A stretch of 62,897 nt of DNA from Bacteroidota bacterium (GTDB taxonomy: Bacteria > Bacteroidota > Bacteroidia > Bacteroidales > Cfx3-03), in assembly GCA_013390605.1 (NCBI GenBank), contig JACAUB010000001.1:2908333-2971229 (forward strand). The letters are read 5' to 3'. The position numbers and the translations under genes were made by a program. Positions 25,898-35,570 of this stretch are shown here, piece by piece. The notes under the pieces are model-generated. The model had not been told where the DNA came from. It saw nothing but the letters and a program-made list of their open reading frames with translations, and did not search any database. Numbering within the stretch: position 1 is the first letter of the stretch; every line of letters begins with the position of its first letter.

Positions 25898-28090
25898 ATG
25901 ATGTATAGATTTCTTTTATTAGGCATACTCATTTCTTTATCATTGAAAGGAATAGCCCAACTAAATTCCAATCAGAATACGTATAAACTGTGGTATAATA
26001 AACCGGCAGAAAAGTGGCTAGAAGCTTTGCCTATTGGTAATGGAAGTCTTGGTTGCATGATATTCGGAGAGGTTTCACAAGAACATATTCAGTTTAACGA
26101 ACAGAGTCTTATCACAGGTACAACACAAATTATGGGTAATTATCAACCTTTTGGAGATCTTTACATCGACTTCCCTTTTATCGGGTCTAAAAACTACCAT
26201 AGGGAATTAAATCTAAATAATGCTGTTCATCAAATTAGTTTTACAAGTAACGGAGTAAAATATAAAAGGGAATATTTTGCTAGCTATCCTGATAAGGTAA
26301 TAGTTTTTTTCATCTCAGCGGATAAGAAAAACCAGATCTCAGGAAAAGTTAAATTAACAGATGCTCATCATGCTTTAATTACTACTACTGCCCAAAAGCT
26401 AATTGCTACAGGTAGACTTACTGAGAACCAAATGGATTATGAATCTCAGGTACAAGTCATCAACAACGGAGGAATAGTAACAACTGACACATCTGGAATT
26501 ACAGTAACGAATGCCAATACGGTAACTATTTTACTTTCAGCCGGAACTTCATTTATAAATGACTTCAGGAAAGATTTCAAGGGAGATCATCCCCATCAAC
26601 GATTAGAAAAAATATTGTCTGCTGCTTCAAAAAAAACCTATGAACAACTTCTTAAAAACCATGAATCAGATTACCATGCTTTGTTTAACCGTGTTCAACT
26701 CAATCTGGGGAATACCCCTAATGAATCTACTCTTGACCGATTAAAGGCATACAAAAAAGGCGCGAAAGATCCTGCACTTGAAGCTTTACTTTTTCAATAT
26801 GGTCGATATCTATTAATCAGCTCATCCCGTCCCGGTGGTTTGCCTGCAAATTTACAAGGGATTTGGAATGATGAATTCAAACCTGCCTGGTATTCTCAGT
26901 ATACTACCAATATAAATATTGAAATGAACTATTGGTTGGCCGAACCAACAGGACTTACAGAATGCACAGCTCCTCTTTTCGATTGGGTTGAGAATTTAGC
27001 AGATGTTCAGAAAAAATCATCTGATCCGAAACTTATAACAAAAAAAGGATGGATTGCATACAGCACCAATAATATTATGGGTGGAAATTCCAAATGGGGA
27101 ATTCACCGCCCTGGCAGTGCTTGGCTCAGTCAACACTTTTGGGAACACTATGCTTTTACAGGTGACACCAATTTCTTAAAAAACAGGGCTTATCCGATGT
27201 TAAAAGACGTGGTTGAATACTGGGATGAACACTTAATAGAACGCCCCGATGGTAAATTAATTACCCCGGATGGATGGTCTCCGGAACATGCTCCGGGAAT
27301 GATTGAAGGGGACCGGACTCCCTATCCAGGTGTTTCATACGACCAACAAATTGTTTACGATCTCTTTTCTAACTATATTGAAGCTTCTAAAGCTTTAAAT
27401 ATCGATACAGATTATAGAACTAAGATTACAGAAATGCGAAACAAGTTGTTAGGTCCACAAATTGGCAAATGGGGACAATTACAAGAATGGATGGAAGATG
27501 TAGATAATCCACAAGATCACCATCGTCACAACTCGCACTTGTTTGCAGTTCATCCCGGCCGACAAATTAGCCCAATCTCAACGCCCGAATATGCAAAAGC
27601 AGCTCTTGTTTCGCTCAATGCTAGAGGCGATATAAGTACAGGATGGAGTACCGCATGGAAGATCAATTTATATGCCCGACTTGCCCAGAAAAACCGTTCA
27701 TATGACTTGATCCGACAACTTCTCCGTCAGTGTATCGTTGAAAATTTATTCGACACACACCCTCCCTTTCAGATGGACGGTAACTTTGGATACACTGCTG
27801 GGGTAGCTGAAATACTGCTCCAAAGTCACATAAAAGAAGGAAAATACTATATTCTTCAACTACTCCCTGCTTTACCTGATACATGGCCGGATGGCAAAGT
27901 AAAAGGGTTGAGGGCACGAGGTGGTTTTGAGGTGAACATGGTTTGGAAAGACAAACAATTAGAATCGTGTAAAATAAAATCATTACTGGGAAATGATCTA
28001 AAGATTCTTTACAACGGGAAAGAGATTATTACAAAAACAAGTGTAGGAAAAATCTATCAATTCAATAGTTTGTTGAAAACCATTAAATGA
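25898..28090 (+). CDS. Secreted canonical GH95 alpha-L-fucosidase/alpha-L-galactosidase
   Basis: 730 residues from ATG 25898, chosen because it gives a signal peptide (MMYRFLLLGILISLSLKG, ending IAQ) directly after the upstream stop; an upstream in-frame ATG at 25781 would encode unrelated overlap. GH95 catalytic elements are all present: Asn338 and Asn340 in TTNINIEMNYW, acid Glu463 in DGWSPEHAPG, and Asp627 in MDGNFGY. The family hydrolyses alpha-1,2-L-fucose or alpha-L-galactose, the latter being found on rhamnogalacturonan II. The GH29 gene begins within its last four bases (ATGA). Confidence 0.92.
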   Translation: MMYRFLLLGILISLSLKGIAQLNSNQNTYKLWYNKPAEKWLEALPIGNGSLGCMIFGEVSQEHIQFNEQSLITGTTQIMGNYQPFGDLYIDFPFIGSKNYHRELNLNNAVHQISFTSNGVKYKREYFASYPDKVIVFFISADKKNQISGKVKLTDAHHALITTTAQKLIATGRLTENQMDYESQVQVINNGGIVTTDTSGITVTNANTVTILLSAGTSFINDFRKDFKGDHPHQRLEKILSAASKKTYEQLLKNHESDYHALFNRVQLNLGNTPNESTLDRLKAYKKGAKDPALEALLFQYGRYLLISSSRPGGLPANLQGIWNDEFKPAWYSQYTTNINIEMNYWLAEPTGLTECTAPLFDWVENLADVQKKSSDPKLITKKGWIAYSTNNIMGGNSKWGIHRPGSAWLSQHFWEHYAFTGDTNFLKNRAYPMLKDVVEYWDEHLIERPDGKLITPDGWSPEHAPGMIEGDRTPYPGVSYDQQIVYDLFSNYIEASKALNIDTDYRTKITEMRNKLLGPQIGKWGQLQEWMEDVDNPQDHHRHNSHLFAVHPGRQISPISTPEYAKAALVSLNARGDISTGWSTAWKINLYARLAQKNRSYDLIRQLLRQCIVENLFDTHPPFQMDGNFGYTAGVAEILLQSHIKEGKYYILQLLPALPDTWPDGKVKGLRARGGFEVNMVWKDKQLESCKIKSLLGNDLKILYNGKEIITKTSVGKIYQFNSLLKTIK

Positions 28091-29154
28091 ATTCCGGCAT
28101 GAAAAAATTAAAAGCACTGCTAGTGATCCTATCATTTAGTTTATTAGCATGTAATGGGATATTAAGATTAAACCAAAAAACGTTTAATACAGCAACCAGA
28201 AAAACAAAAAAAATAAGCGAATGGCAGACACTCCGCTTTGGAGCCTTTGTACATTTCAATGACAATACTTTTATTGGTAAGGAATTGTCAAAAAACATAG
28301 ATCCAACCGTTTTTAATCCTGTCAAACTTGATTTTGATTCACTAATGTCAATCTTTCAAAAGGCTGGTATTAAATATGCTGTACTTACTACGCGTCACAC
28401 ATCAGGATTTTGTCTTTGGGATAGCAAAACAACGCAATTCGACGTGGCTAGTAGTCCTTACAAAAAAGATGTTGTGCGAATGTTTGTAGATGCTTGCCGA
28501 AAGCACAACATCAAGCCCTGTCTATATTATTGTTTATGGGGTAACTATTGGAAACCTTGGGAATGGAATCCTACAATCAAGGCAGAGCTTAAAAACACCA
28601 CACCAAAAGAAGTTATTAAAGCCCAATTATCCGAATTAGCTGAAAACTATGGAGATATTTATGAATTCTGGCTCGACATGCAGTGCTGGGCATATACAAC
28701 ACTGAAACCACAAGAAACATACAACCTAATAAAATCAAAGAATCCAAAAACGATTATTCACTTTAATCAACAAGTCCAGAATGGAACTGAAATCAAATAT
28801 TTTCCAACCGATATTCTAAATGGTGAAGAGAGGATTCCGCCTATAGCAGGTCATCAACCATTTCGTATAATTGGTAATGTAACTTATTACCTGCCGTTCG
28901 AGTATGAGATCACCTCACAACGTTGTGACAAGCTTTCATTAGGCAATGGTTTAATGAAAGGTTCAGTATGGTTTACACATACTGAAAGTCATTTTTATCC
29001 AGTGGATAGTTTGTATCGTTATATAAAAATGAATTTTGAACGTGGAGGAAACAATATTTTATTATCTACCGCACCTGATATGACGGGTACATATAAAAAA
29101 GCAGATGCTGATAGTATAATAAAACTGGGAAAATTAATCTGGAACAAAAAATAA
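28087..29154 (+). CDS. GH29-like alpha-L-fucosidase, predicted lipoprotein
   Basis: 355 residues overlapping the GH95 stop by ATGA; an internal ATG at 28099 would also give a good signal sequence. The N-terminus ends in the lipobox LLAC (Cys22), so the protein should be lipid-anchored, unlike most of its neighbours. The catalytic domain is GH29-like: WQTLRFGAFVHFN, AVLTTRHTSGFCLW, and nucleophile Asp197 in EFWLDMQCW. It is short, with no C-terminal sandwich. It would cleave alpha-L-fucosides. The acid/base residue is variable in this family and not assigned. Confidence 0.82.
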   Translation: MNSGMKKLKALLVILSFSLLACNGILRLNQKTFNTATRKTKKISEWQTLRFGAFVHFNDNTFIGKELSKNIDPTVFNPVKLDFDSLMSIFQKAGIKYAVLTTRHTSGFCLWDSKTTQFDVASSPYKKDVVRMFVDACRKHNIKPCLYYCLWGNYWKPWEWNPTIKAELKNTTPKEVIKAQLSELAENYGDIYEFWLDMQCWAYTTLKPQETYNLIKSKNPKTIIHFNQQVQNGTEIKYFPTDILNGEERIPPIAGHQPFRIIGNVTYYLPFEYEITSQRCDKLSLGNGLMKGSVWFTHTESHFYPVDSLYRYIKMNFERGGNNILLSTAPDMTGTYKKADADSIIKLGKLIWNKK

Positions 29155-29169
29155 ACAGAACTCATTGTT

Positions 29170-31143
29170 ATGAAAAGACCTATCTATTTGCTGTCATTTG
29201 TATTTCTTTTTGTGCTCTTTGTAAAAGCAACTAAGGGGCAGGAAAAAAGCAATTTACCATTAGACAAACCATTGGTCAATCAGGTTGGATACAATCTTGG
29301 CGAATCAAAAAGATTTGTTTGTTATGGAGTCAATGATGGAACACCGTTTAAAATTATAAATATCCGAACAGATCAAACTGTATTTGAAGGGAAAATACTC
29401 AATTATGAAGGATGGTTCTCAGAATATAACCCCATAAGTGCAGGCGATGAGTATGTAGTAGAAGTAAATGATCGCGGGAAGTCTGTTCCCTTTTGGATTG
29501 CAGATCACTTAATTGAGAAAGTATCATCGAAACTGGCATACGACTTCTTTGTCGATGTACGAGGATCAAAAGATCCTGTTCATTCAAACGAGGCTAATGT
29601 TTATGGGGGAGGGCCATCACGTGATGGAAGTGCTTATGGCCTTGAAACAGTTTTCGAAAGTCTGTTTTATGCATCTAATCCAGCTTTGTTTGATCGATGG
29701 AAGAACGAATTGGGAAATGATAAAATCCCTGACCTGATTGCACTTATTTTATGGCATGCTGAATTTGCGTATCACCATTACAATTACAATGGCCCTATCG
29801 GATACAGACATGGAACACTTGGCTATGAAGGGCAACCTCGAATGAATTATGATTATTGGAATATGCTTGACCAACTCGCTATAGTTTGCGCAGCTTATCA
29901 TTCTTTTCTAAAGCCTTATCTATCCGAAGAAACTTATCGAAAATACCGCCAGGTATGTTTAGATCATTGGAAGGAATACGATCGTTACAAAGAAGTACGC
30001 TATTGGACATATAGTGTAAAATGGGTTGATCCCGGTTTTCAAGAGTTCAATGAAATGGGGAATGCTTTTGGCCAATCTGTTATGCGAAATCTATTTATGT
30101 ATGTGTGTGAGAAAAACGAAAAAGATGGGAATCCGGCTCAATATCTTAAATGGGCACAAGAGAGTGCACAGGATATTATTAACAATTGGGATTTTAACAA
30201 TCCTCGGCATATGTGGTGGATTCGTAATGCGGAACACATTACACCTCAATCATTAGCACTATTTTTAATGATTGCACCTGATAAAGCACCCAAAGGGACG
30301 AAAGAAAAGCTAGAAGCATGGGCCATTCATATGAAACAAAAAACGAATAATTGCTGGAAATACCGAGTTCATAGCGAAACAGAATGGGCACATCCTACTA
30401 CAAAAGAATTAGGTGGAGCTCCAGCATTAGCTGGGTCAATGTTTGCAGTTGCTTACCTTTTAAATGATCCTGCGTTGCGTAATATTGGCTGGGCTCAGAT
30501 AGATTTTACTTTTGGAGCAAATCCATTAGGTGCCCATTTCAGCAATAAAAGCAAGGAACGAGTGGATATTGGTGGATACTGGGAAGGTGTTGAAGTGGGA
30601 TGGCCTCAAGCTCATCCTAATGGATATGGAAAACTGGGATTAGTTAGAGGCACGCTGGATGGAACACCATTAGATGGACAGTTTCCGCGCAAAGGTGTAG
30701 AAAAAAAAACAATCTCAGCTGAAGCCACTGATGCTATTGGTAAAAACGCTTATTCAACTGAAGGATGGTGTATTTCAAACAGAGGCTGGCTTGCATCGAT
30801 GACATTTTCTACATTAGAATCTCAACAAGTGAGAATATTTGACGAAACTTATAAAAATGAAATCAAAAAAGTAAAGTCTGGTCAAATAATAACCATCGAG
30901 TTAAAAGCAGCACTCAATCAGGATTGGAACAAAGTAGAAAAAGGTTGGGTCGATGTTTATTGTGAACACCAACCCGCAACCAAAGTTGAAGTCACTGAAA
31001 CGGGAAACAATACAGGAATCTTTAAAGCTCACTATCAAATACCTAAAGAAAAGAGTATAAAAAGCATAGTCGTTTCTTATGGGTATCTTGGATTTGAAAA
31101 ATCTGTAATACTGAATGTTATCAATAATACTTTAAAAAAATAA
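29170..31143 (+). CDS. Secreted GH9-like protein with cellulase-type Ig domain, lacking the DAGD motif
   Basis: 657 residues, signal peptide ending ATKGQ (residue 24). An N-terminal Ig-like domain (LVNQVGYNLGESKRF) like that of GH9 enzymes is followed by an (alpha/alpha)6-type domain and a C-terminal beta domain. Where GH9 enzymes have DAGD, this protein reads GGGPSRDGSAYGLE, so the usual catalytic Asp pair is not obvious. It may be an active member of an unnamed clade with other residues, or act on a different substrate. The FAD oxidoreductase follows 6 bases later. Confidence 0.65.
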   Translation: MKRPIYLLSFVFLFVLFVKATKGQEKSNLPLDKPLVNQVGYNLGESKRFVCYGVNDGTPFKIINIRTDQTVFEGKILNYEGWFSEYNPISAGDEYVVEVNDRGKSVPFWIADHLIEKVSSKLAYDFFVDVRGSKDPVHSNEANVYGGGPSRDGSAYGLETVFESLFYASNPALFDRWKNELGNDKIPDLIALILWHAEFAYHHYNYNGPIGYRHGTLGYEGQPRMNYDYWNMLDQLAIVCAAYHSFLKPYLSEETYRKYRQVCLDHWKEYDRYKEVRYWTYSVKWVDPGFQEFNEMGNAFGQSVMRNLFMYVCEKNEKDGNPAQYLKWAQESAQDIINNWDFNNPRHMWWIRNAEHITPQSLALFLMIAPDKAPKGTKEKLEAWAIHMKQKTNNCWKYRVHSETEWAHPTTKELGGAPALAGSMFAVAYLLNDPALRNIGWAQIDFTFGANPLGAHFSNKSKERVDIGGYWEGVEVGWPQAHPNGYGKLGLVRGTLDGTPLDGQFPRKGVEKKTISAEATDAIGKNAYSTEGWCISNRGWLASMTFSTLESQQVRIFDETYKNEIKKVKSGQIITIELKAALNQDWNKVEKGWVDVYCEHQPATKVEVTETGNNTGIFKAHYQIPKEKSIKSIVVSYGYLGFEKSVILNVINNTLKK

Positions 31144-31149
31144 AAAGAG

Positions 31150-32970
31150 ATGAAAACTATTACATTTAAAAAGCTCATTTTGGGTTGCTTTTGTTTAATA
31201 ACCTTCCTTAAAGTTTCGTCACAAGTATTAGTAGAAGCCGAAAGCTTCACAAACAAAGGAGGATGGGTTATCGACCAGCAATTCATCACACAAATGGGAT
31301 CACCTTATATTATGGCGCATGGCATGGGAATTCCTGTTTCAGATGCCACAACCAAAGTAATACTTCCAAAACCAGGAAAGTACAGAATCTTTATCCGTAC
31401 TTATAATTGGACTTCTCCTTGGTATAAAGGAAAAGGACCCGGAAAATTTACATTAAAAATCAATAACACCTCACTAGATCAGGTTTTTGGCGAATCTGGA
31501 TATAATTGGCAATGGGAGAAAACAGAACCTATTGAAATTACCAGTTCGATTGTAAATATATCACTTCATGACCTTACTGGTTTTAATGGACGTTGTGATG
31601 CTATTCTTTTTTCATCCAATCTTAACTATAATCCTCCAACAGATTCTGCACAATTAAACAACTTAAGAAATAGCCTTAAGCTCCATTCAAAGCCTTTATC
31701 TGCTGGGAAATTTGATCTCGTTATTGTTGGTGGTGGAATGGCTGGGACATGTGCTGCTATCGCCGCAGCCAGACTTGGTGTAAAAGTAGCACTCATTCAG
31801 GATCGCCCTATCCTGGGAGGAAATAATAGTTCTGAAGTTCGGGTAGGCTTGGGTGGAAAGATTAATCTTGGATTGTATCCCAAATTAGGAGATATTGTAA
31901 ACGAACTAGATTCTAAAAAACCTGGAAACGCACAACCAGCCAATAATTATGATGACCAAAAAAAATCAGAACTAGTTAAAGCAGAGAAAAACATTACGTT
32001 ATTCCTTAATTATCATGCAAATCAAGTTATAAAAAAAGGAACCTCTATATCTAAAATTATAGCTAAGCAAATTGAAACGGGAAAAGAACTTTCGTTTTCT
32101 GCACCATTGTTTGCAGATTGCACCGGAGATGGCACAATTGGATTCATGGCTGGAGCAACATTTATGATGGGAAGAGAAAGTAAAGATCAATTTGGTGAAT
32201 CAATGGCACCCGACAAAAGTGACAAGCTCACAATGGGAGCTTCCGTGCAGTGGTACTCTGAAGATAAGACCCAAGCTGTTAACTTCCCGAAAATCGATTG
32301 GGGAATCTCTTTTAATGAAAAGAGTGCACAAAAGTTAGATCGGGGTGATTGGACATGGGAAACAGGAATGAACTTCAATCAAATTAAAGATTTTGAAAGA
32401 ATTCGTGATTATGGATTATTAGCAATCTTTTCAAATTGGTCGTTTTTAAAAAATGAATATTCAAAATCAGAATCATTTAAAACCAAAGCATTAAGTTGGG
32501 TTGCTTTTGTTTCTGGAAAACGTGAATCAAGAAGGCTTATTGGTGACTATATTCTACGCGAACAAGATATAAGGAATAAAATAATATATCCAGATGCTTC
32601 TGTTACATCAACCTGGGCTATCGACCTACATTATCCAGATCCCGAAAACACCAAATATTTTCCGAATCAAGAATTTCTCTCTATTGCTAAATTTAAAGAT
32701 ATTACTCCCTACCCCATCCCTTATCGTTGTTTATATTCTAAAGATGTAGATAACCTGTTTATGGCTGGTCGTAATATTAGCGTTACTCATATTGCACTTG
32801 GAACTGTAAGAGTGATGCGTACCGGAGGAATGATGGGTGAAGTAGTTGGGATGGCAGCTTCAATTTGCAAACAACATCATACTAATCCTCGTGGTGTTTA
32901 CCAGCAATTTCTGGAAAGCCTAAAATCATTAATGAAACAAGGTGTTGGTAAAAATGACCTAAAGAAATAA
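31150..32970 (+). CDS. Exported FAD-dependent oxidoreductase with N-terminal carbohydrate-binding-like domain
   Basis: 606 residues with a signal peptide ending VSSQ (residue 25). Residues about 27-160 form a beta-sandwich (VLVEAESFTNKGGWVIDQQF, GKYRIFIRTYNW) like CBM6 or golvesin-type binding domains. The FAD-binding fold follows (DLVIVGGGMAGTCAA, then IQDRPILGGNNSSEVRV), paralogous to the gene at 109. Flavoproteins of this family are often found in PULs, sometimes mislabelled as xanthan lyase. Its substrate and electron acceptor are unknown. It begins 6 bases after the GH9-like gene and 41 bases before GH78. Confidence 0.85.
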   Translation: MKTITFKKLILGCFCLITFLKVSSQVLVEAESFTNKGGWVIDQQFITQMGSPYIMAHGMGIPVSDATTKVILPKPGKYRIFIRTYNWTSPWYKGKGPGKFTLKINNTSLDQVFGESGYNWQWEKTEPIEITSSIVNISLHDLTGFNGRCDAILFSSNLNYNPPTDSAQLNNLRNSLKLHSKPLSAGKFDLVIVGGGMAGTCAAIAAARLGVKVALIQDRPILGGNNSSEVRVGLGGKINLGLYPKLGDIVNELDSKKPGNAQPANNYDDQKKSELVKAEKNITLFLNYHANQVIKKGTSISKIIAKQIETGKELSFSAPLFADCTGDGTIGFMAGATFMMGRESKDQFGESMAPDKSDKLTMGASVQWYSEDKTQAVNFPKIDWGISFNEKSAQKLDRGDWTWETGMNFNQIKDFERIRDYGLLAIFSNWSFLKNEYSKSESFKTKALSWVAFVSGKRESRRLIGDYILREQDIRNKIIYPDASVTSTWAIDLHYPDPENTKYFPNQEFLSIAKFKDITPYPIPYRCLYSKDVDNLFMAGRNISVTHIALGTVRVMRTGGMMGEVVGMAASICKQHHTNPRGVYQQFLESLKSLMKQGVGKNDLKK

Positions 32971-33011
32971 CAAGCTTATTATTTCTCTAATCATAACTTG
33001 ATAAATCTACA

Positions 33012-35480
33012 ATGAAATATGTAGCACTCTTGATTATTAATCTGTTCTTATTGACACCCTTATGTCAGGGACAGTTATCGAATACGAACAAGGCTTCTGT
33101 ATTACAGTCTTCAATGATATGGTCACCTTCCAATCCGGGTGGAAAACAGGTATATATTGCTTTTCGTAAGTCTTTCAATCTTTCTACTGTATCCAATAAT
33201 GCATCTTTAAAATTATTCGCTGATTCACGATATATACTATGGATCAATGGTCTGTATGTTTTAAGAGGCCCTTGTCGATTTAATCCAAAAAGACCTGAAT
33301 ACGATATCATTAATCTCCATCCATTTCTTAAAAAAGGTAAGAATGTTATTGCCGTTTTAGTTCATCATTATGCTAATGCAATTAATGGCCGAATTATGCA
33401 ACATATACCCGGGCTAACTGCAGTTTTAGAAATGTCAGGTAAAGAGATTCTTCGAAGCGACTCATCATGGCGATACAATGATAAAACCAGATACTTACCT
33501 TCTCCTAAATCATGGACTACTATTCCTGATGTGATTGATGCAAGAATAGATAAGGAAGAATGGTTATCTGCTAAATTTGATGATTCTGAATGGCCTTTTG
33601 CTAAGTTAATTGATGGAAGGCAATGGGGGAAAATGTATCCCCGTGAAATACCCTTACTGAAAGAAACAGAACTGAAAGGACTTAAGTTACTTCCTTCCCG
33701 ACAAACACTAAACGCTGCATTACCCATTGAGCTTTCTGCGGGCAAGGAAGTTCTTATAGATCTGGGACGTATGGCAATGGCATATACAATGATGGAACTT
33801 GATGCTGACCAAGGAAGTGAATTATCGATGAAGTATGCTCTTCGATATGAGAACGGAAAACCTACTGAAATGTATGGGGTTGGTAATACTTATTTAGCTC
33901 GCGCAGGAATTCAGCGATTTATGACTTCCGATCAATGGGGCTGTCATTACATGCTTCTGAAATGCATTTCTGGAAAAATAAAGATACTCGGGCTAAGCAT
34001 GATTGATCGTCGGTATCCGTTCCAGAGACTAGGAAACTTTAAATGCAATGATGAGACATTAAATAATCTCTGGAATATGGCTGTTAACACCATTGAAGTC
34101 ACAACCGATGACGGATATGGGTCGGATGCACGTGAACGTAACGAATGGTTACAAGATCCGGCAGAACCCAATTTCATCACTACACGGGTGGCATTGGTCG
34201 GACCCGGAAATACAGGAATGAGAGTATTTTCTGATCCACGATTACTCAAAAATATCATTCGCCATGCGGCGCTATCTCAACTACCTAATGGACAAATATT
34301 GGCAACATTCCCCACAGATCGGGGACCGGAAGATTGCCATTATGTGATTGATGATTATTCCTGTCAGTGGATTGAAGCACTGAAAATATATTATGATGCC
34401 ACTGGTGATAAGGCGTTCGTTAAAGAGATGTGGCCCACTTTAGTCGCTCAGATAAACTGGTTCTTGGCTCATCGCTCTCCTCGTGGTTTACTTCTGGCAC
34501 GCGAATATACTTCCTTCGACAATCCCCTTGCTTACATTACCTGCGAAGGTGCTACAATAAATGCCTTTTTCCATCAGTCGCTAAATGATGCCAACTATTT
34601 GGGAGTGGTATTGGGTGAGAGTGAAAAAGCTTCTCTTTTTACTCAGCTAGCTAAAGAATTAAAAGTTGCATTTAACAAACAGCTTTGGAATAATACGGAA
34701 GAAGCTTACAACTCGGCTTATATTGGGGATACACTTTATGCCCCAACGGTTCATGCTCAGCTAATTGCATTGGATCGTGATTTAGTGCCTGAAAATCGTA
34801 AAGATGCTGTACGAAAATGGTTTCTGGAAAATTATAAAAACCAGGGAATGAAACACTGTTGTAATAATCCGGATTTTAAAATGATGATTAAACAAAAGTG
34901 TGGAATTAATATGCCTGTCGTATACTATTGGGTTTTCCAAGAGTTGTACAGAATGAATACTGATCAAATGGATCAAGAGGTAATTCAGGAAATCAAAAGA
35001 AGGTGGACTCCAATGGTAAAATATCTGTGCAATATTGGAACGCTCGGCGAGTCTTTTATGAATGATAAAGGTGAAGGATCGTCTGAAGCTTGCCATAACT
35101 ATGGAGCGCTTCCGGCTTATTTTCTCAGCTCTTTCATTCTGGGCGTTCGATTGGATGGCCCGGTATGGAAGAAAAGAGTTTTGATTGAACCCCGATTGGG
35201 TGATTTAACATTTGCTCAAGGAAAGGTGGTAACAGAATTTGGCGTTATACCTATTTCATGGAAAAAATCCAAAAATGGAAAATCTTTAGCCTTTCATTTC
35301 TCTATTCCAAAAGGAATCCGAGCTGAAATTCATTTCCCAATATTATCTCATAAGCCTACTCTGATCATAAATAACATGATTCTATTGAAAAGAAATATCC
35401 GAAAAAAAGGCGTTACTAGTAATCAAAGATGGATTTCTGTTAAAAATGTTTCTGGGAGTGTTTTCGGAAATGTAAACTAA
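33012..35480 (+). CDS. Secreted GH78-family alpha-L-rhamnosidase
   Basis: 822 residues with signal peptide ending CQGQ (residue 21). Beta-sandwich domains (FADSRYILWINGLYVLRGP, FDDSEWPFAK) precede the (alpha/alpha)6 barrel that opens at FKCNDETLNNLWNMAVNTI. The segment GSDARERNEWLQDPAEP corresponds to the Asp/Glu-rich active-site loop of GH78. The C-terminal beta domain has ISWKKSKNGKSLAFHFSIP. The enzyme would release terminal alpha-L-rhamnose from pectic or gum side chains in the periplasm. It is followed after 90 bases by the GH29 gene, the last of this transcript. Confidence 0.85.
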   Translation: MKYVALLIINLFLLTPLCQGQLSNTNKASVLQSSMIWSPSNPGGKQVYIAFRKSFNLSTVSNNASLKLFADSRYILWINGLYVLRGPCRFNPKRPEYDIINLHPFLKKGKNVIAVLVHHYANAINGRIMQHIPGLTAVLEMSGKEILRSDSSWRYNDKTRYLPSPKSWTTIPDVIDARIDKEEWLSAKFDDSEWPFAKLIDGRQWGKMYPREIPLLKETELKGLKLLPSRQTLNAALPIELSAGKEVLIDLGRMAMAYTMMELDADQGSELSMKYALRYENGKPTEMYGVGNTYLARAGIQRFMTSDQWGCHYMLLKCISGKIKILGLSMIDRRYPFQRLGNFKCNDETLNNLWNMAVNTIEVTTDDGYGSDARERNEWLQDPAEPNFITTRVALVGPGNTGMRVFSDPRLLKNIIRHAALSQLPNGQILATFPTDRGPEDCHYVIDDYSCQWIEALKIYYDATGDKAFVKEMWPTLVAQINWFLAHRSPRGLLLAREYTSFDNPLAYITCEGATINAFFHQSLNDANYLGVVLGESEKASLFTQLAKELKVAFNKQLWNNTEEAYNSAYIGDTLYAPTVHAQLIALDRDLVPENRKDAVRKWFLENYKNQGMKHCCNNPDFKMMIKQKCGINMPVVYYWVFQELYRMNTDQMDQEVIQEIKRRWTPMVKYLCNIGTLGESFMNDKGEGSSEACHNYGALPAYFLSSFILGVRLDGPVWKKRVLIEPRLGDLTFAQGKVVTEFGVIPISWKKSKNGKSLAFHFSIPKGIRAEIHFPILSHKPTLIINNMILLKRNIRKKGVTSNQRWISVKNVSGSVFGNVN

Positions 35481-35570
35481 ACAGACCAATGAAGGGTATA
35501 TTAAAAATTAATCGTCTTTAAAATATTGTTTCGAATTTTTTTATTAACAATCTTAATATCACTTAAAGAA

